Shown here in pieces: positions 11,410-23,271 of a stretch of DNA of 64,000 nt. This stretch comes from Acytostelium subglobosum LB1 (taxonomy: Eukaryota; Evosea; Eumycetozoa; Acytosteliales; Acytosteliaceae): assembly GCF_000787575.1 (NCBI RefSeq), contig NW_012236527.1, forward strand, positions 310,001 to 374,000, given 5' to 3'. The position numbers and the translations under genes were made by a program. Below the pieces are notes generated by a model. The model saw only the letters and a program-made list of their open reading frames with translations. It ran no database searches and was not told where the DNA came from. The stretch's first letter is position 1; each line of letters starts with the position of its first letter.

Positions 11410-12599
11410 ATGACCAATAATACACCAAAGAAGCGCAAGGCTCCAATAGATATTGACGACCCATCAAATGGCGATGACATCGATAATAATAATATAGATG
11501 ATCTCTTATCGGATGATGACGACGACCATAATGATGACACTGTTGATAATGATGTATCAAAGAGATTGAAGCAAGATGATGCCACTGCACTCACGGCAAT
11601 GTACGACTTTGACTTTGACCTCGAGCCTGTTCAACCAGAGATGCAACTACTTAGTCGTATCAACACAATAATGGCAAAGTCATTCGATAGTGCCACCCAC
11701 AAGCAGACACCTCCCATGCTCCTAATGTCAATACTCTATCAAGAGATCAAAGACAACACATATGTAGATAAGAACATTGTAGGTATATCTGGTTGATCAA
11801 TCAATCACTCAATGAACATGTTGATCTAACCTTCGTACAAACTAGTTGTCACTAAAGAAACAAGGATATGTCAGAGTAATCAAACTTATGACAGGACATA
11901 GTGACTATGTAGTAGTTAGAACAAGAGATTACAATACAAAGATAAGATCATTAAAGATCAAAGAAACACCAACAACTCAAGAACCAATCATTTCCTCAAC
12001 TTCACAAGAGCTGCAACTCAGCCACAACCAGGTATTGGACCGCTACCTCGAACTTATGTCCAGCTTCACAGACACAAACATCTATCGAACAAAGTTACAA
12101 CAAGTGATGCAAGTCTCATCAAATCAATTGGAGAATGTCATAACGTAAGTCCCTTCGATGGATCAATCACAATCAATCAATCATAAAGTCCGACACTGAC
12201 ATGGAACACAATCAATATACCCAGGGTCTTAGTACAATGTAATCTATTATTGTTGAATGGAGAGGGCAACTTCCTGTTCTCCATACCTGCTTCTGGTGCA
12301 TTCATCAGTAATCTTGTAAAGGGTAGGAAGGAATTACTTGGACTAATCAAGAAACAAAAGTACAAAGAGATATTATTGACCGATCTGTTAAAGAGAAGGT
12401 TAAAGACGTCCAACATGTCAATATCGTCATTAATATCTGATCTAAGGAATAGTCAACAATTGAAGAGGTACGTAGTGTAGTGGTCCATGATTGATCGTTT
12501 GATTGATTGATTGAAAGGCGTGAACTAACCTTGATTGATTGATCCAGTATGATGACAACTGTAGGAGAACTAATACGTATAAATAATATGGGTGATTGA
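11410..12599 (+). CDS. STK19: STK19 homologue (winged-helix repair factor)
   Basis: Exons 11410-11778, 11846-12144, 12225-12467 and 12548-12599, about 320 residues. The first donor is GTAGGT in phase 0, chosen because it aligns with the human protein without a gap (TYVDKNI-LSLKKQGYVRVIKL). The diagnostic C-terminal part reads LFSIPASGAFISNLVKGRKE, then KQKYKEILLTDLLKRR, and ends TVGELIRI; these match human STK19 VPGAGRFIKYFVKGR, KAKYRELLLSELLGRR and SGTLLRL. The N-terminal 60 residues are acidic with a KKRK nuclear signal. STK19 was once called a kinase but is now seen as a tandem winged-helix DNA-binding factor of transcription-coupled repair. No kinase motifs are present here, which agrees. 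Confidence 0.88.
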
Positions 12600-12877
12600 T
12601 CGATTGATTGATTGATCAATAAACAATTGATTTGTCGTTTCCGAATATCTTGGGAATATGGAACTTCCAGCCGACAGATATTTGCAAAAGGTTTCAGACC
12701 TGGTGACAGGTGGGAGACACGCGCGTGCCCATGCTTGGTGTTAATTACGAGCTTAGGACTAACTTTCTCAAGACTAGCATCTATCTTAATCTTTGCCAAT
12801 ACTTTGCATTGGCCTAATAAATAAATATAAACATAACAAACTTTATTGTAATAATAATAACAGATAGATAGTAGAGG

Positions 12878-14562
12878 ATGGATAAACAATCATCATCGTC
12901 ATCATCGACAACATCAACTTGTTCACAGGGTCATGTGCATGTTCAGGCACATTTGCATGATCCTGACAGTTTGCACGATCACAAACCAGACAAGACAAAC
13001 ATTCATCATAGTCATCATGCACTACATAATCATCCAAAGTGTGAGGAGGATCATAGTGATGAACATGAAGATGATCATGACCATGACCATGACCATGACC
13101 ACGACCATGGCAATGGAAACGGACACAGTCACGGCCACGGCCACGCCCATGGCAATGGCAATGGACACACCCACAACCATGCCCATGACAATGAACATAA
13201 GCCTCATGCACACAAGCATGATCATGATGATCATGATCACAAGCAACATAAAGAGAAGAAGATAGGACACGACCACAAGCACAAGCATGACCACGATCAT
13301 GAACACGATCACGACCACAAGCATGACCACGACCACGACCATAAGCATAAGCATGACCACGACCATGATCATAAGCATAAGCATAAGCATGACCACGACC
13401 ACGATCACAAGCATGACCAGGAACACAAACATGATAACGAACATAAGAAGGACCATGGTCATGACCACGATCACAAGCACAAGCACAAGCATAACCATGA
13501 CCAGCCATCACACAAGCAAGATGTATGTGTAACAATATGATTAGATGTCGATGACAATCATTTACTGACCAATCAATCAATCAATTTGATATCCAGGACA
13601 TTGAGTACTTGAAAACCCGCATTGCGGACCTTTCCAACTCCCTGCAGGTGATGTCCAAACGATTGGATGACAAGAACTTGCAGAGACGCGTTAGGTTTGG
13701 CTATGCCGACACTTGTAACTTCACCTCTGACACCAGCTCGGCAATGTTGTGCACCTCCTACTCCAAGGGAATGTTGGCCACGGGCTCCAGCGACAAGATC
13801 GTCAATCTCTGGGACTGCGAGACACATAAGTCCGTCATGTCATTCGCCGAGCACACCAACGGCATCACCAGCGTGAGTCTGGACACGGATGACAACACTG
13901 TGGTCAGTGCCAGTTGGGACAAGACGGCCAAGGTGTGGGACACGAGGTCTGGCAAGTGTGTAAGAACGCTCAAAGGCCACTCCAATGGAGTCCGCAGTGT
14001 TGTACGCGGATCAAATCCGGGCACAGTCATCACGGGCTCGGCCGACAAGTCCATCCTGGTATGGGACATCGCCACATCGAGAATCAAACAGGTGCTAAAG
14101 GGACACACCAGCGGCATTCACAAGCTCGTTATGAATCGATCCCACTTGCTCAGCTCCTCAGGTGATAGTGCCATCCGCATGTGGAACCTAGAAAAGGGCG
14201 AGACAATCAAGGCCTGGAACGCTCACGAGCACGACATCTTCTGTCTGCACTCATACTCATCGATTGTTGCCACATCGGCGGCAGACAGGAGAACAAAGGT
14301 GTGGGACCTGTCGAGTGGCGGCTGTCTGTACACCATCCAGCATCAAGACGTTGTTGGCTCGCTCAAGATTGGCAACGAAGGCAAGTTCCTGATGGTTGGG
14401 CAAGGCAATGGAGACATTGGAATATATAATCTCAAAGATGGATCACTACTTCGCTTGCTCAGGGGTCATTCCGAGATTATCAACGGCATCGAGTTGTGGG
14501 AGAATGGTCTAATCACCTGTTCATCAGACAAGTCAATCAAGTTGTGGAGCTTCTGTGAATGA
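12878..14562 (+). CDS. WD40 protein with long His/Asp/Lys-rich N-terminal domain
   Basis: Exons 12878-13522 and 13597-14562, phase 0, 536 residues. After a short Ser-rich start, residues about 15-213 are dominated by His with Asp, Lys, Glu and Gly in HDHDHDHKHKHD-style runs. A short helix (IEYLKTRIADLSNSLQVMSK) leads to 6-7 WD40 repeats with GH...WD signatures: LATGSSDKIVNLWD, VVSASWDKTAKVWD, VITGSADKSILVWD, LITCSSDKSIKLWSF. The His domain is expected to bind divalent metal such as zinc or nickel (inference from composition). The propeller is a protein-binding scaffold. I do not recognise an orthologue. The WD40 part is GC-richer and under clear protein-level constraint, while the His part looks repeat-expanded. 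Confidence 0.88.
13065..13500. repeat. Coding repeat for poly-(His-Asp/Lys) tract
   Basis: Hexanucleotide-like units such as CATGAC, CACGAC, CATAAG and CACAAG are repeated imperfectly. Other frames and the opposite strand are also open only because the units avoid stop codons. Confidence 0.9.
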
Positions 14563-14682
14563 ACGAATGGAACGAACGAATGGAACGAATGAATGGAGTT
14601 GTAATATATATGCCTAATGTTGTATTAACCTTCATTAAAGCTGAAGACTGCCGCCATTAGATGAGTGGAAGTCATCCATCGA

Positions 14683-16110
14683 TTAGCTCCTACTCTGAGT
14701 CGACGTAGTTGAAGTCGTATGTGGGTGGTTGTCATCGTCGTCTGGGTTATGTTGCTGTTGTTGTTGTTGTTGCTGTTGCTGTTGCTTGGCATTCTCATAG
14801 TCCTTGTCATCGGTCTTCAATTCATATCTGCACACAGGACAACTGTTGTGCTGTTGGTGGTGATTGGTTGTGGTAGTCAGTATGGATCAATCAACGAGTT
14901 AATCATTATTACTTACAGCTTCCAACCATGGTAAAATACAACTGGGATGATAGATGTGTGTGCAAGGCAGCTCGATGTAGTCTTGTCCCAGCTCAAACTC
15001 CTCCTTGCACACTGAACAATCAGTCTTCTTGTCCACTATATCTTGGCTAACCTTGTCCTTGTGCAGTTTGTTGATCTCATCCTTTGAGGCTGGAGGTGTT
15101 CCCTTCCTACAAGCGAGTGTGAGTCGAGTCGACCATGTTAGTTAGTCTTGCCAAGTCATTCATTCAATCAATCCAATCTAATTGTACGTACTTTTGTGAA
15201 GCTTGAAACAGTTGATTCATCAATTGTTGCATATCGCCCATGTAGTAGTCGCCCATGTTTAATCCTCCCATGTTTGGTTGTTGATTGAGAAAGACGTTCG
15301 GACCCATTGCCAGTAAGTTTGGTGATAGTCCCATTGATCTCATAAGTCTAAGAATGAATTGCATTGTTGAGTTAGTTAATGTGTTCATTCATCACGGGTA
15401 TGCGCTCGCGAATGAGATACTCACTGAAGTAATATTTGATCAAAGTCTGTTGCTCGCTCTTGACCTGGTTGTTGCTGGCCAAGGATGTCTGGTGGCATGC
15501 CTGGTTGTCCACCATGGACGACTGGTGGCATGCCTGGTTGTCCTTGCAGTGGTGTACCAAATAACGACGCAAGCATTGCATTTAGATCGCCTGGTTGTTG
15601 CAATGGTCCACCGCCGCCACCCAACGAGGATGATGAAGTTGTGGTGCCTGTAGTCGTGGTGATGCCGCCAGGTCCTGGGTAGTTGTAGGAGAATGAGATC
15701 TGTCCGCCTCGAGGCTGTACCACTGTTCTGTGTACTGTTGTTGTCGTTGGAGATCCGACGCCAACACCGCCACCGCCGCCACCGCCAAAGTCTTGAAAAG
15801 GGAAGAATGGATTCAACAATCTCTGGTATTGACCATGCATTTGTTGTTGCTGTTGATGTTGCTGATGATGTTGTTGATGATGTAATCTCTGTTGTTGTTG
15901 CTGTTGCTGTTGCTGTCTCTGTTGTTGTTGTCTTCGCTCCTCTGGGTCCACCTCCTCGATGAACTCTGAATTACAATCTGGACAGACCAAGTGTTCCCTA
16001 TCTACAATCTCAATATGCTTCTTACAATGATGACACCAAAACAATGGAGTCTCTACTGGTACTCTATTATTATCTCTCATACTATTATTTAAACTGTTGC
16101 TGCTACTCAT
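14683..16110 (-). CDS. RNF126/RNF115-like E3 ubiquitin ligase
   Basis: Exons 16110-15425, 15347-15192, 15106-14917 and 14850-14683, about 399 residues. The N-terminal BCA2-type zinc finger is FWCHHCKKHIEIVDREHLVC followed by PDCNSEF. The middle has poly-Gln, Gly and Met/Pro-rich tracts. The RING-H2 domain is split by an intron: CSVCKEEF, LPCTHIYHPSCILPWLEA, then HNSCPVCRYEL, giving C3H2C3 spacing. The tail has Gln and Asp/His runs. This N-finger plus C-RING layout is that of RNF126/RNF115 ligases, which act in cytosolic quality control with BAG6 and in receptor sorting. Confidence 0.9.
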
Positions 16111-16187
16111 TCTCTCTATCTCTCGCTATCTCAGTATCCTATCTGAGTATGTGTCTATGTTTGTGTTTGTATTCGTGTTTGAATGAG

Positions 16188-16255
<68 letters not shown>

Positions 16256-16625
16256 ATTTAATGTTACAATGAATAGAATATGTTATATTATATTATATAA
16301 TAAATAAATATATATGTGTATGTATATGTATTTGAATGAGAGTGAATGAAAGAATGAATGAACTTGTGTGTGTTTCTTCAAATGAAGTGAATGAATGAAC
16401 TTGTAAGAAGAAGTGCGTGTGGTGAGTCACAGATTGACCTGTTTTTCCTGTTTTGGGAAGTCAACCCCCAGGACGTTCTACACTCAATGCTTCCACAATA
16501 CTTCATTGACTTCTAAAGTAGTATTCATTAAAGAGATACATAATAATAATAATAATAATAAGGTCGGACATGACTTAAGTACCAATACTATATTAACTTA
16601 TAACTTAACTTAATATATAATATAA
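16111..16625. other. Intergenic with long GATT run
   Basis: 5' region of the RNF126-like gene and 3' UTR of the carboxypeptidase gene. It holds the long tetranucleotide run at 16188-16254 and AT-rich sequence. No gene seen. Confidence 0.6.
16188..16254. repeat. (GATT)n, about 16 copies
   Basis: One of the longest perfect tetranucleotide arrays in the window, just upstream of the RING ligase start on the minus strand. Confidence 0.95.
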
Positions 16626-18590
16626 TTAGTTGACCTTGTGGTAGGATGTATCCTCACCAATGATCTTGTGACGGTAGAGTCCAAAGATGATGAATCCACC
16701 GAGGATGATACCAGCGGTGAAGCATCCAAAGATGATGAGGATCCAGGAGGTTTGGGTGAGTGGGGAGGTGATGATCTTGGTGTTGTCAATGACACCGTTA
16801 GTCTGTGGCGAGCTGGCGTAGGTCTGGTTGTTCATGAACTTGTTGATCATGTCAAAGGTGAACTCGGGCTGGTCCATTGGCACCATGTGCGAGCCGCCCA
16901 GCACCAGCATGAAGGTCAGGTTCTGCACGGGTCCCTTGACGTAGCCGGCCGTCTGCATGATGTTGTCCTTCTCGGCGAACCACATCACGCGCTGCTGAGC
17001 GTTCCACTCGGTGGCGCCGTTCCACTCCATCTGGTTGAGGTACTCTTGGGTGCCAATGTGGTTGCAGATGATGTCGAATTGGCCGTTGTAGACGAGAACG
17101 CGCAGGTTGGCCAGGAGGTTGGGGAAGAGCGCCAGCGACGACTCGTCAGTGTTGGTGAGGAACTGCGAAGCGGTGCCGTTGCACTCGGCCCAGACGGTGG
17201 GGGCGACCTGGGTGGGTGTGTCGACGTGGATGGCCTGGCGCACGGAGGGAAGGGCCAGGTAGGCAGCCTCGTTAAAGATGCCGACGGGCCACTCAACACC
17301 GCCAGTTGGGTCGTACAGACGGTAGTCATAGACGTTAACCTGCGAAGTGGTGTTGGTGCCACTGTCGTCGGACAGCTGTCCTAGAACGTTGCCACACTCG
17401 ATCGAGTCGTAGACGCCGAGGTTGATCTGGGCCTGACAGGCAGCGACCAGAGGCTTGTAGGCGTTGTACTGGTCGAGACTGATGATGCCGGCGGCGTAGC
17501 CAATCTCAGAGTACGAGTCGTACTGGGTGATGGGATGGGTCCATCCGTTGCCAATGGCCAATCCCTTGAGATTGAGAGTGGTCTCATTAAGTGTTCCGTT
17601 GCCAATGGCCGTGTTCATCTCGAGGATGTAGTTGGCGTAGTGTGGAATGTAGTGACCGGCGAATGACTCACCAGAGATGAACAATGGCAGCGTCTTAAAC
17701 TCTGAGAAGATACCAAAGAACTCCTGGAGGAAGATATAAAAGTCAATCTCCAAATCAGTGTCATCAGTAACGTATCCCTGTTGATTGGTGACGTATGAGA
17801 ATCCAGTTCCGACTATGTTTGTGGAATAGTTCCAATAATTGATCAATCATGTGACCCAAGATTTGATGAGTTTGATTGGATTGAGTGAGTGAGTTGATTG
17901 AGTGAGTGAGGGGTCAGTGGAATGATTCCAAGTGTGAATGGATGGGTACATCCAGGGAGAACAACATACCTGGCTCATCAATGTAGAGTACATTGGCGAC
18001 GTTGTGCCATGACGATGGATTGATGTTGATGAGGTAGTCACCAGAGTCGTTCGTGAGTCTGAATGGTCCATTCTCGACAAACAGGCCATCCATGGAACTG
18101 CAACCAGGTCCACCATTAATCCTAAATAGTGCCAATCATACACACACTGTCAGTCAACATTGATCGATTGATCGATTGATTGATTGAATGATTGATTGAC
18201 AACATACCAAATCAAGAATGGAAGATCCAGATAGTTTGTGGCGTTGGCTTGGATGAGCCAGAAGAAGAGGTTGCCATTGGTTTGCTCGTTGATGTTGATG
18301 TAACCGGCGTAGTGGGTGATGTTGACAGAGGCTGAGAGGCCTGGCAGTTGGGTCACCTCATAGTCGGTGGGATCATTCGATCTCTGTGTCAATGGTGTAG
18401 AGCGGGCAGCCTTCAATCTCTCGACTGCAGTTGTAATCTCCTTGTTGTTGATCTCTGATTGTTGATCATCGATTGATCTCGAACGTCTGTTTGACAACAG
18501 ATGTGGTAGATGTATCTTTGATTGGACATCGACAATAGTCAATGCCAATAGAAGTGACACTAATAATACAATAAGTGTTGTTGTCCTCAT
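16626..18590 (-). CDS. Membrane-anchored serine carboxypeptidase (peptidase S10, Kex1-like)
   Basis: Exons 18590-18208, 18121-17970 and 17812-16626, 573 residues. A signal peptide ([20 protein letters not shown]) and a basic NRRSRS segment precede the enzyme. S10 landmarks are [13 protein letters not shown] and [12 protein letters not shown] (both rebuilt exactly across introns). The catalytic residues are Ser in [13 protein letters not shown], Asp in [13 protein letters not shown] and His in [13 protein letters not shown]-terminal transmembrane helix ([20 protein letters not shown]) and a short cytosolic tail resemble yeast Kex1 rather than soluble vacuolar CPY. Expected role: C-terminal trimming of peptides in late secretory or lysosomal compartments. 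Confidence 0.95.
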
Positions 18591-19421
18591 TCTCTATATA
18601 AATAAATATATATATATATATTTGTATTTGTTGAATGATTGATTGATTGTTTGATTGAATGAGTGTGTGTTTGAATAAAAAGTGACATGTCCTACACACT
18701 CCACCATTCCTGTCTTTTGTTCGTTCGGAATGGATATTTGATGGATGGGGGTTGTTTTAGAAAACGTGATCAAACATTCAGAATACTCTAGAGAAGAATC
18801 GTGGTCATTCTACCGAATTCAAGCTCCCACCTTCAGAAGCATGTCATGTTAACAACAATCAACAAGTCAGATAATACAGCCATGATATCAATCTGATAAT
18901 TATGTGTTTGATTGATTGACATCGATCAATGTATATTTGGTTGTGTGTGGTGTGAAGTGAAGTGAAGTGATCTTGAAATTAACGTTAAAGTGTGTTGTGT
19001 TGAAATTGATGATTGGAACTACGCCAGAAGTGGGTTGTATTATTGGGTGGTAATTGATTGATTGATTAATAGAGAGATTGTTTTATATTGTGTATTATTT
19101 ATTGTTATTTGTAATAATACAAACTTTGGAAATTGGATGAGTGAGCTCAGCAAACGCTTTTGCTCTAGAACCAGGGATTTTCACTAAAAAGGTTATAATA
19201 ATCAAAATGTGGAATAAAGTGAAACTAAGTGTAGAATTGACAACACTTTAATTAATAAGCACACAGATAGATAGAGATAGAGATAGAAAGATAGACAGAT
19301 AGATAGCTAGAATAGACAGATACATAGATAGAAAGATAGAAAGATATATAGATTGATTGGTTGATATAGATAGGTGATATATATATAGTAGAAGTGTAGT
19401 AGATTGATTGTATACATTATA
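18591..19421. other. Intergenic with GATA-type microsatellite
   Basis: Between divergent carboxypeptidase and UBE2H genes. It has a TATATA run near 18606-18620, a GAAGT run near 18954-18971, and an impure (GATA)n stretch at about 19263-19345 next to UBE2H. No gene seen. Confidence 0.6.
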
Positions 19422-20307
19422 ATGTCGTCGCCCAATAGAAGAAGAGACTTGGATTTGACCAAGCTGTAAGTTGACACATTCATTCATTCAACAAATACAA
19501 TACAGTCAGTCGCTAACATCAACAATATATGATGTTGTGTATGAATGTAGGATGATGAGTAACTACGAGGTTACCATGTCACCTGATTCAATGGCAGAGT
19601 TCACAGTCACTTTCAATGGTCCTAAAGACAGTCAGTATTCATCTTTGATTGATTGATTGATTGATTGATCGATTGCTAATACATCAATCAATACACGTAT
19701 AATAGGTCCATACTTTGGTGGAACGTGGAAGGTACGAGTTGAACTACCTCCAAATTATCCTTACAAGTCACCTTCAATAGGTTTCCTGAACAAGATATAT
19801 CATCCAAACGTTGACTTGGCGTATGTATCACACATGATACATTGATGTAACAAGCATGTAGACTAACAATGCAATGTATATAGCTCTGGGTCAGTATGTT
19901 TAGATGTTATCAATCAGACATGGAGTCCAATGTTCGACCTGATCAATATATTCGAAGTATTCCTTCCCCAGCTGTTATTATATCCGAATCCTACCGATCC
20001 TTTGAATGGAGAGGCTGCCTCCATGCTCCTAAAGGAGCCAGAGAAGTTTAAGCTGAAGGTTAAAGGTATGTTTGATTGATTGTTGAAGCGTGGCACTTGG
20101 TATTGGAGACTAACAATGATTGACTGATCAACGACAACAACAACAATAGAGTTTGTAAATAAGTATGCAACAAAGAATGCAGAGCAAGAGGATAGTGAAT
20201 CAGAGAGCGATCTAAGTTCATACACAGATGACTCTGATGTTAATCTTGACGACAGTGACAAGGATGACGATGGCGACTCAAAGACAAAGTTCTCAATCGA
20301 TCTATAG
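19422..20307 (+). CDS. UBE2H: Ubiquitin-conjugating enzyme E2 H
   Basis: Five exons: 19422-19465, 19551-19630, 19706-19820, 19884-20065 and 20150-20307; 192 residues. The UBC fold is complete: [16 protein letters not shown] start, [37 protein letters not shown], and the catalytic Cys in [18 protein letters not shown]. The [15 protein letters not shown] block and the long acidic Ser/Asp tail ([15 protein letters not shown]) are hallmarks of the UBE2H/Ubc8 class, which works with the GID/CTLH ligase. Confidence 0.95.
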
Positions 20308-20667
20308 TTAGTTAGTTAGTTAGTTAAGAAGAAAGAATATAGCATAGTAATAGTAGTATATATGGAGACAGCGAACAAAGACAATCCAGACACATTCATT
20401 CATTCAATCAAATTGATCCATCATCATAATGAGGTGGACAGAGCATTGGCATCAACAACACTATAATCGCCATGCATGTATATATACACATCCAGCCATC
20501 AACATCCAACCAACCAACAATCCAGCCTTCATAACAAAGTCAGCCATTCAGCCAGTCAGCCAGCCAACCAGTCAATAAAGAGCGTTTGAACCAATGATCA
20601 TCTCATAAAGTGTGGAGCGAGGAAGACGTCGACGATGATGATGTCTATATTTTCATTAGCTAGCTGT
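20308..20667. other. Convergent 3' region
   Basis: Tail-to-tail spacer between UBE2H and the TPR gene. It has repeated CAGCCA/ATCCA-type short motifs (about 20490-20575). No gene seen. Confidence 0.5.
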
Positions 20668-21687
20668 TCAGTGATGTGATGACGACGATGAAGACGTCTC
20701 GTCGTCATCGTCATCCAACACATCCTTCTCCTTGGCCATCTCATCCTCTGTGATAATTTGACTGATTGAGCTTCGAAGTAATGGCGGTCCTTCGCCAATG
20801 GCACTTGCACTGCCTCCACCATTGGTAACTTTGACGCCACTGGCGGCCACTGCTTCCTTCTTCATCTTGTCAGCCTCTCTTTGTTGTGCTTGTATCGAGT
20901 TCATGGCCAGATACTTGAGTGACAGCGCGTCCGAGTCCAGTGGGTTTCCAGCAAGTATGCGCTCGGCACATTGTAGCGCCTTGACATATTGTTCCTCCTT
21001 GAAGTATGTCGTGCCCAAGTTGAGCACGTACATCTTGTTGTGCGTGTCGCTCTTGACCAGCTCCACCAGTATCGGTATCGACTTTGCTCGATTGCGATGC
21101 TCCTCAGAGTGCGACAGCGTGATGGCATACTGCAACGCCAGATTGTTTGACGGATGCCCGTTAGACATCCGCTTCTCCTTCTCGTAGAGTGTTGTAATAT
21201 GATCCAACTCGTCCAAGTATGTCTCGGGGTCTGCTCTCTCCTTGTCCACTCTTATACCCTTGACCATTGGTATGACCAACTCTGATGCCGCTGCCTGATG
21301 ACTACCATTGTCCAATGAGTGACCGGTAACAGTTGCCGGTCCATAACTATATGCAACATTCCCATTACCATTACCATTATTAAGATTATGATTATGATTA
21401 TTATATAATTGAGGTAACTCTATATCTTCTTTCTGTCGTTCTGTATTGTATTGTTCTTGTAATGATCTTGTTCCAGTACCTTCGCCTCCATGATAATGAT
21501 GTCCAAAGCACCTACAAGTGAGTATTCGACCCAATTGCCGCAGTATCCTACTCAGCAGATGTCTACGTTGTCTCTTTTGAGCATTGTCTCTATTCACATC
21601 ATAAAGTACACCATCGCCAATCGTTGAAGATGTACCTCTTGCTGCAATAACATTATTATTATTTTTGTTCCTCTTTCTCAAAGACAT
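20668..21687 (-). CDS. FIS1-like TPR protein with N-terminal extension and no C-terminal anchor
   Basis: Single exon, 339 residues. Residues about 150-265 resemble the cytosolic TPR bundle of FIS1: LALQYAITLSHSEEHRNRAK, IPILVELV, YVLNLGTTYFKEEQYVKALQ, CAERILAGNPLDSDALSLKY. FIS1 is normally about 150 residues and tail-anchored in mitochondria or peroxisomes. Here the C-terminus is acidic/Ser-His (DDDDDETSSSSSSHH) with no membrane helix. Instead a 145-residue N-terminal part has a basic cluster and a RILTCRCFG segment that might be lipidated. Its targeting therefore differs from classic FIS1. Assignment rests on pattern similarity, so it could be another two-TPR adaptor. Confidence 0.65.
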   Translation of the reverse strand: MSLRKRNKNNNNVIAARGTSSTIGDGVLYDVNRDNAQKRQRRHLLSRILRQLGRILTCRCFGHHYHGGEGTGTRSLQEQYNTERQKEDIELPQLYNNHNHNLNNGNGNGNVAYSYGPATVTGHSLDNGSHQAAASELVIPMVKGIRVDKERADPETYLDELDHITTLYEKEKRMSNGHPSNNLALQYAITLSHSEEHRNRAKSIPILVELVKSDTHNKMYVLNLGTTYFKEEQYVKALQCAERILAGNPLDSDALSLKYLAMNSIQAQQREADKMKKEAVAASGVKVTNGGGSASAIGEGPPLLRSSISQIITEDEMAKEKDVLDDDDDETSSSSSSHH

Positions 21688-21876
21688 ATCTATATATCTC
21701 TCTTTTATTCATTCATTCATATAAATATATATTAACTCAATCATTCACTTAATGAATGTATTAATAACTCATGTGATCATCACCATCTTGAGCTCAAGAT
21801 GGGGTTGTGGGTGTGAGTGTGATTGGTTGAGTGGACTTTATTTATGGGACATTAATGATTGGACAAGTGGAACATA

Positions 21877-22897
21877 CTATCTTAGGAAGAAGTATACACC
21901 TAGTCCAACTATGATCAATATAAGGATTAGAACAAACATGGCGGGAAACTTCATATTCCTCCTTGGATTTTCATCCAATTCATCTTCCATATGTGATGAT
22001 GTTGCTCGTACTATTGTGATCTGATTGGTATTTGGTGCCAACTCCACTTCAAACATTGGCATATCCATTGTAGTATGTTGAGCATGAGAATGGTTATTCA
22101 TATTGTCAACCATTGGTAATGATGAAGTTGATGAATGTCGTTCAAGTGATGGTGTGTTGGCGAATGTTGTGTTACTGATGTGTTCACGTCCACTATCCAA
22201 TCTAATGACATGAGTTGAATCACGTGTATATCCATCATCAAACCTATTGTTGGTCAATGAATTAGTATGATAGTTGTCATTTGTACTTGTGTTTAAGTTG
22301 TTTGTTGTTGAGTTTGTTGTTGAGTTTGAGTTTGAGTTTGTTGTTGTGAATGGATCTGGTTGAATAAAAGGTAATTCTGATGATGTTTGAGTATCGATTG
22401 GGTCTTGGACTGTATATAATATTGTTGGAACCTGTTGGGGTTGTTGGAATATGATGAATACGATTGTTTCTGTCATGTGGACTACTTGTTGATATTCTTG
22501 ATATTCTTGGGGAGGCAGTCATTCTTGGGGAGTTATTATTCCTGGCATTTGAATGATATGGAAGTGATATTGATTCTCTCAATGATCCACTTGATCCTGT
22601 GAGGTTATCTTGAGTAGTTGATGTTGTCTCTTCAGAGTCCAATGTTTCATATTGGTGTTGAACCTCCACATCTACGTGGTGCACTTCATCTTGATCATCA
22701 TCCTCCTCGAATTGTAATCTATCCTCATGGTCACCATCATGATCTTTATAAACTCTTGGTACATCTGGTGTATCAACTTGTTCCTTTGCCAAACTAACAG
22801 GTACATCCTTATCCAATGATACATTATCACCACCATCATTGTTTGTTCTCTTGATAAGTACTGGTTTTATTATTCTATCATCCTCCTCAACATCCAT
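21877..22897 (-). CDS. Acidic tail-anchored membrane protein, unknown (frame change inside)
   Basis: I do not recognise the family. From ATG at 22897 an acidic, Ser/Asn-rich frame runs to about 22400; the neighbouring frame then continues to the stop at 21877. It ends in a single transmembrane helix (FPAMFVLILILIIVGLGVYFF), a tail-anchor arrangement. Codon usage and composition favour one protein of about 340 residues. The frames can be joined by dropping one base in the GGG run at 22400-22402 (coding CCC), giving SPRPIDTQTSSELPF. A 76-nt intron with a poor GTAGTC donor is the alternative. Neither is proven. Confidence 0.55.
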
Positions 22898-23271
22898 TCT
22901 TGATATATATGTATTGTAGATATATTACTTTAAATCTAATAATAATTGATTGAGATTGATTATCTGTTTAAGTCGTTGATGACATGTCAATGATTCTGAA
23001 TGAGTAAGTGCGTCATGGTGGATAGTCATACGGTCGGTATCACAGTGAAGTGTATGTGTCTGTGTTGGTTGGTGGTATGTGCACCAGACATCGCGATGAG
23101 CATCAACTGAGGCCCTAAAGGCCTCCAACTGCCAAATCCATTTTCGTTAGGTCCAACCAATATTTCCATTTTAGGTCAAATTAGATGAATGACTGTGAAC
23201 AGTTTCGCGAGAAAGTGTGAAGTTAGGAAGGACCACCAGTGACTTGAATTGAGAGATAATGAATGAATGGT
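22898..23271. other. Intergenic, 5' of the tail-anchored protein gene
   Basis: Short minus-strand open frames here have no consistent splice support. It probably holds the promoter of the gene starting at 22897 and the 3' UTR of the TMEM201-like gene. Confidence 0.5.

Noticed and set aside
12843-13580. 245-codon minus-strand frame rich in Cys/His/Gly
   Set aside because: Opposite strand of the His repeat; open only because the repeat units lack stops. The plus frame leads into the WD40 domain.
16188-16254. Could the regular repeats be a CRISPR array?
   Set aside because: They are pure tetranucleotide arrays without spacers, in eukaryotic DNA.
16638-17384. 248-codon plus-strand frame
   Set aside because: Lies wholly inside the carboxypeptidase exon, whose catalytic motifs fix the minus strand as coding.
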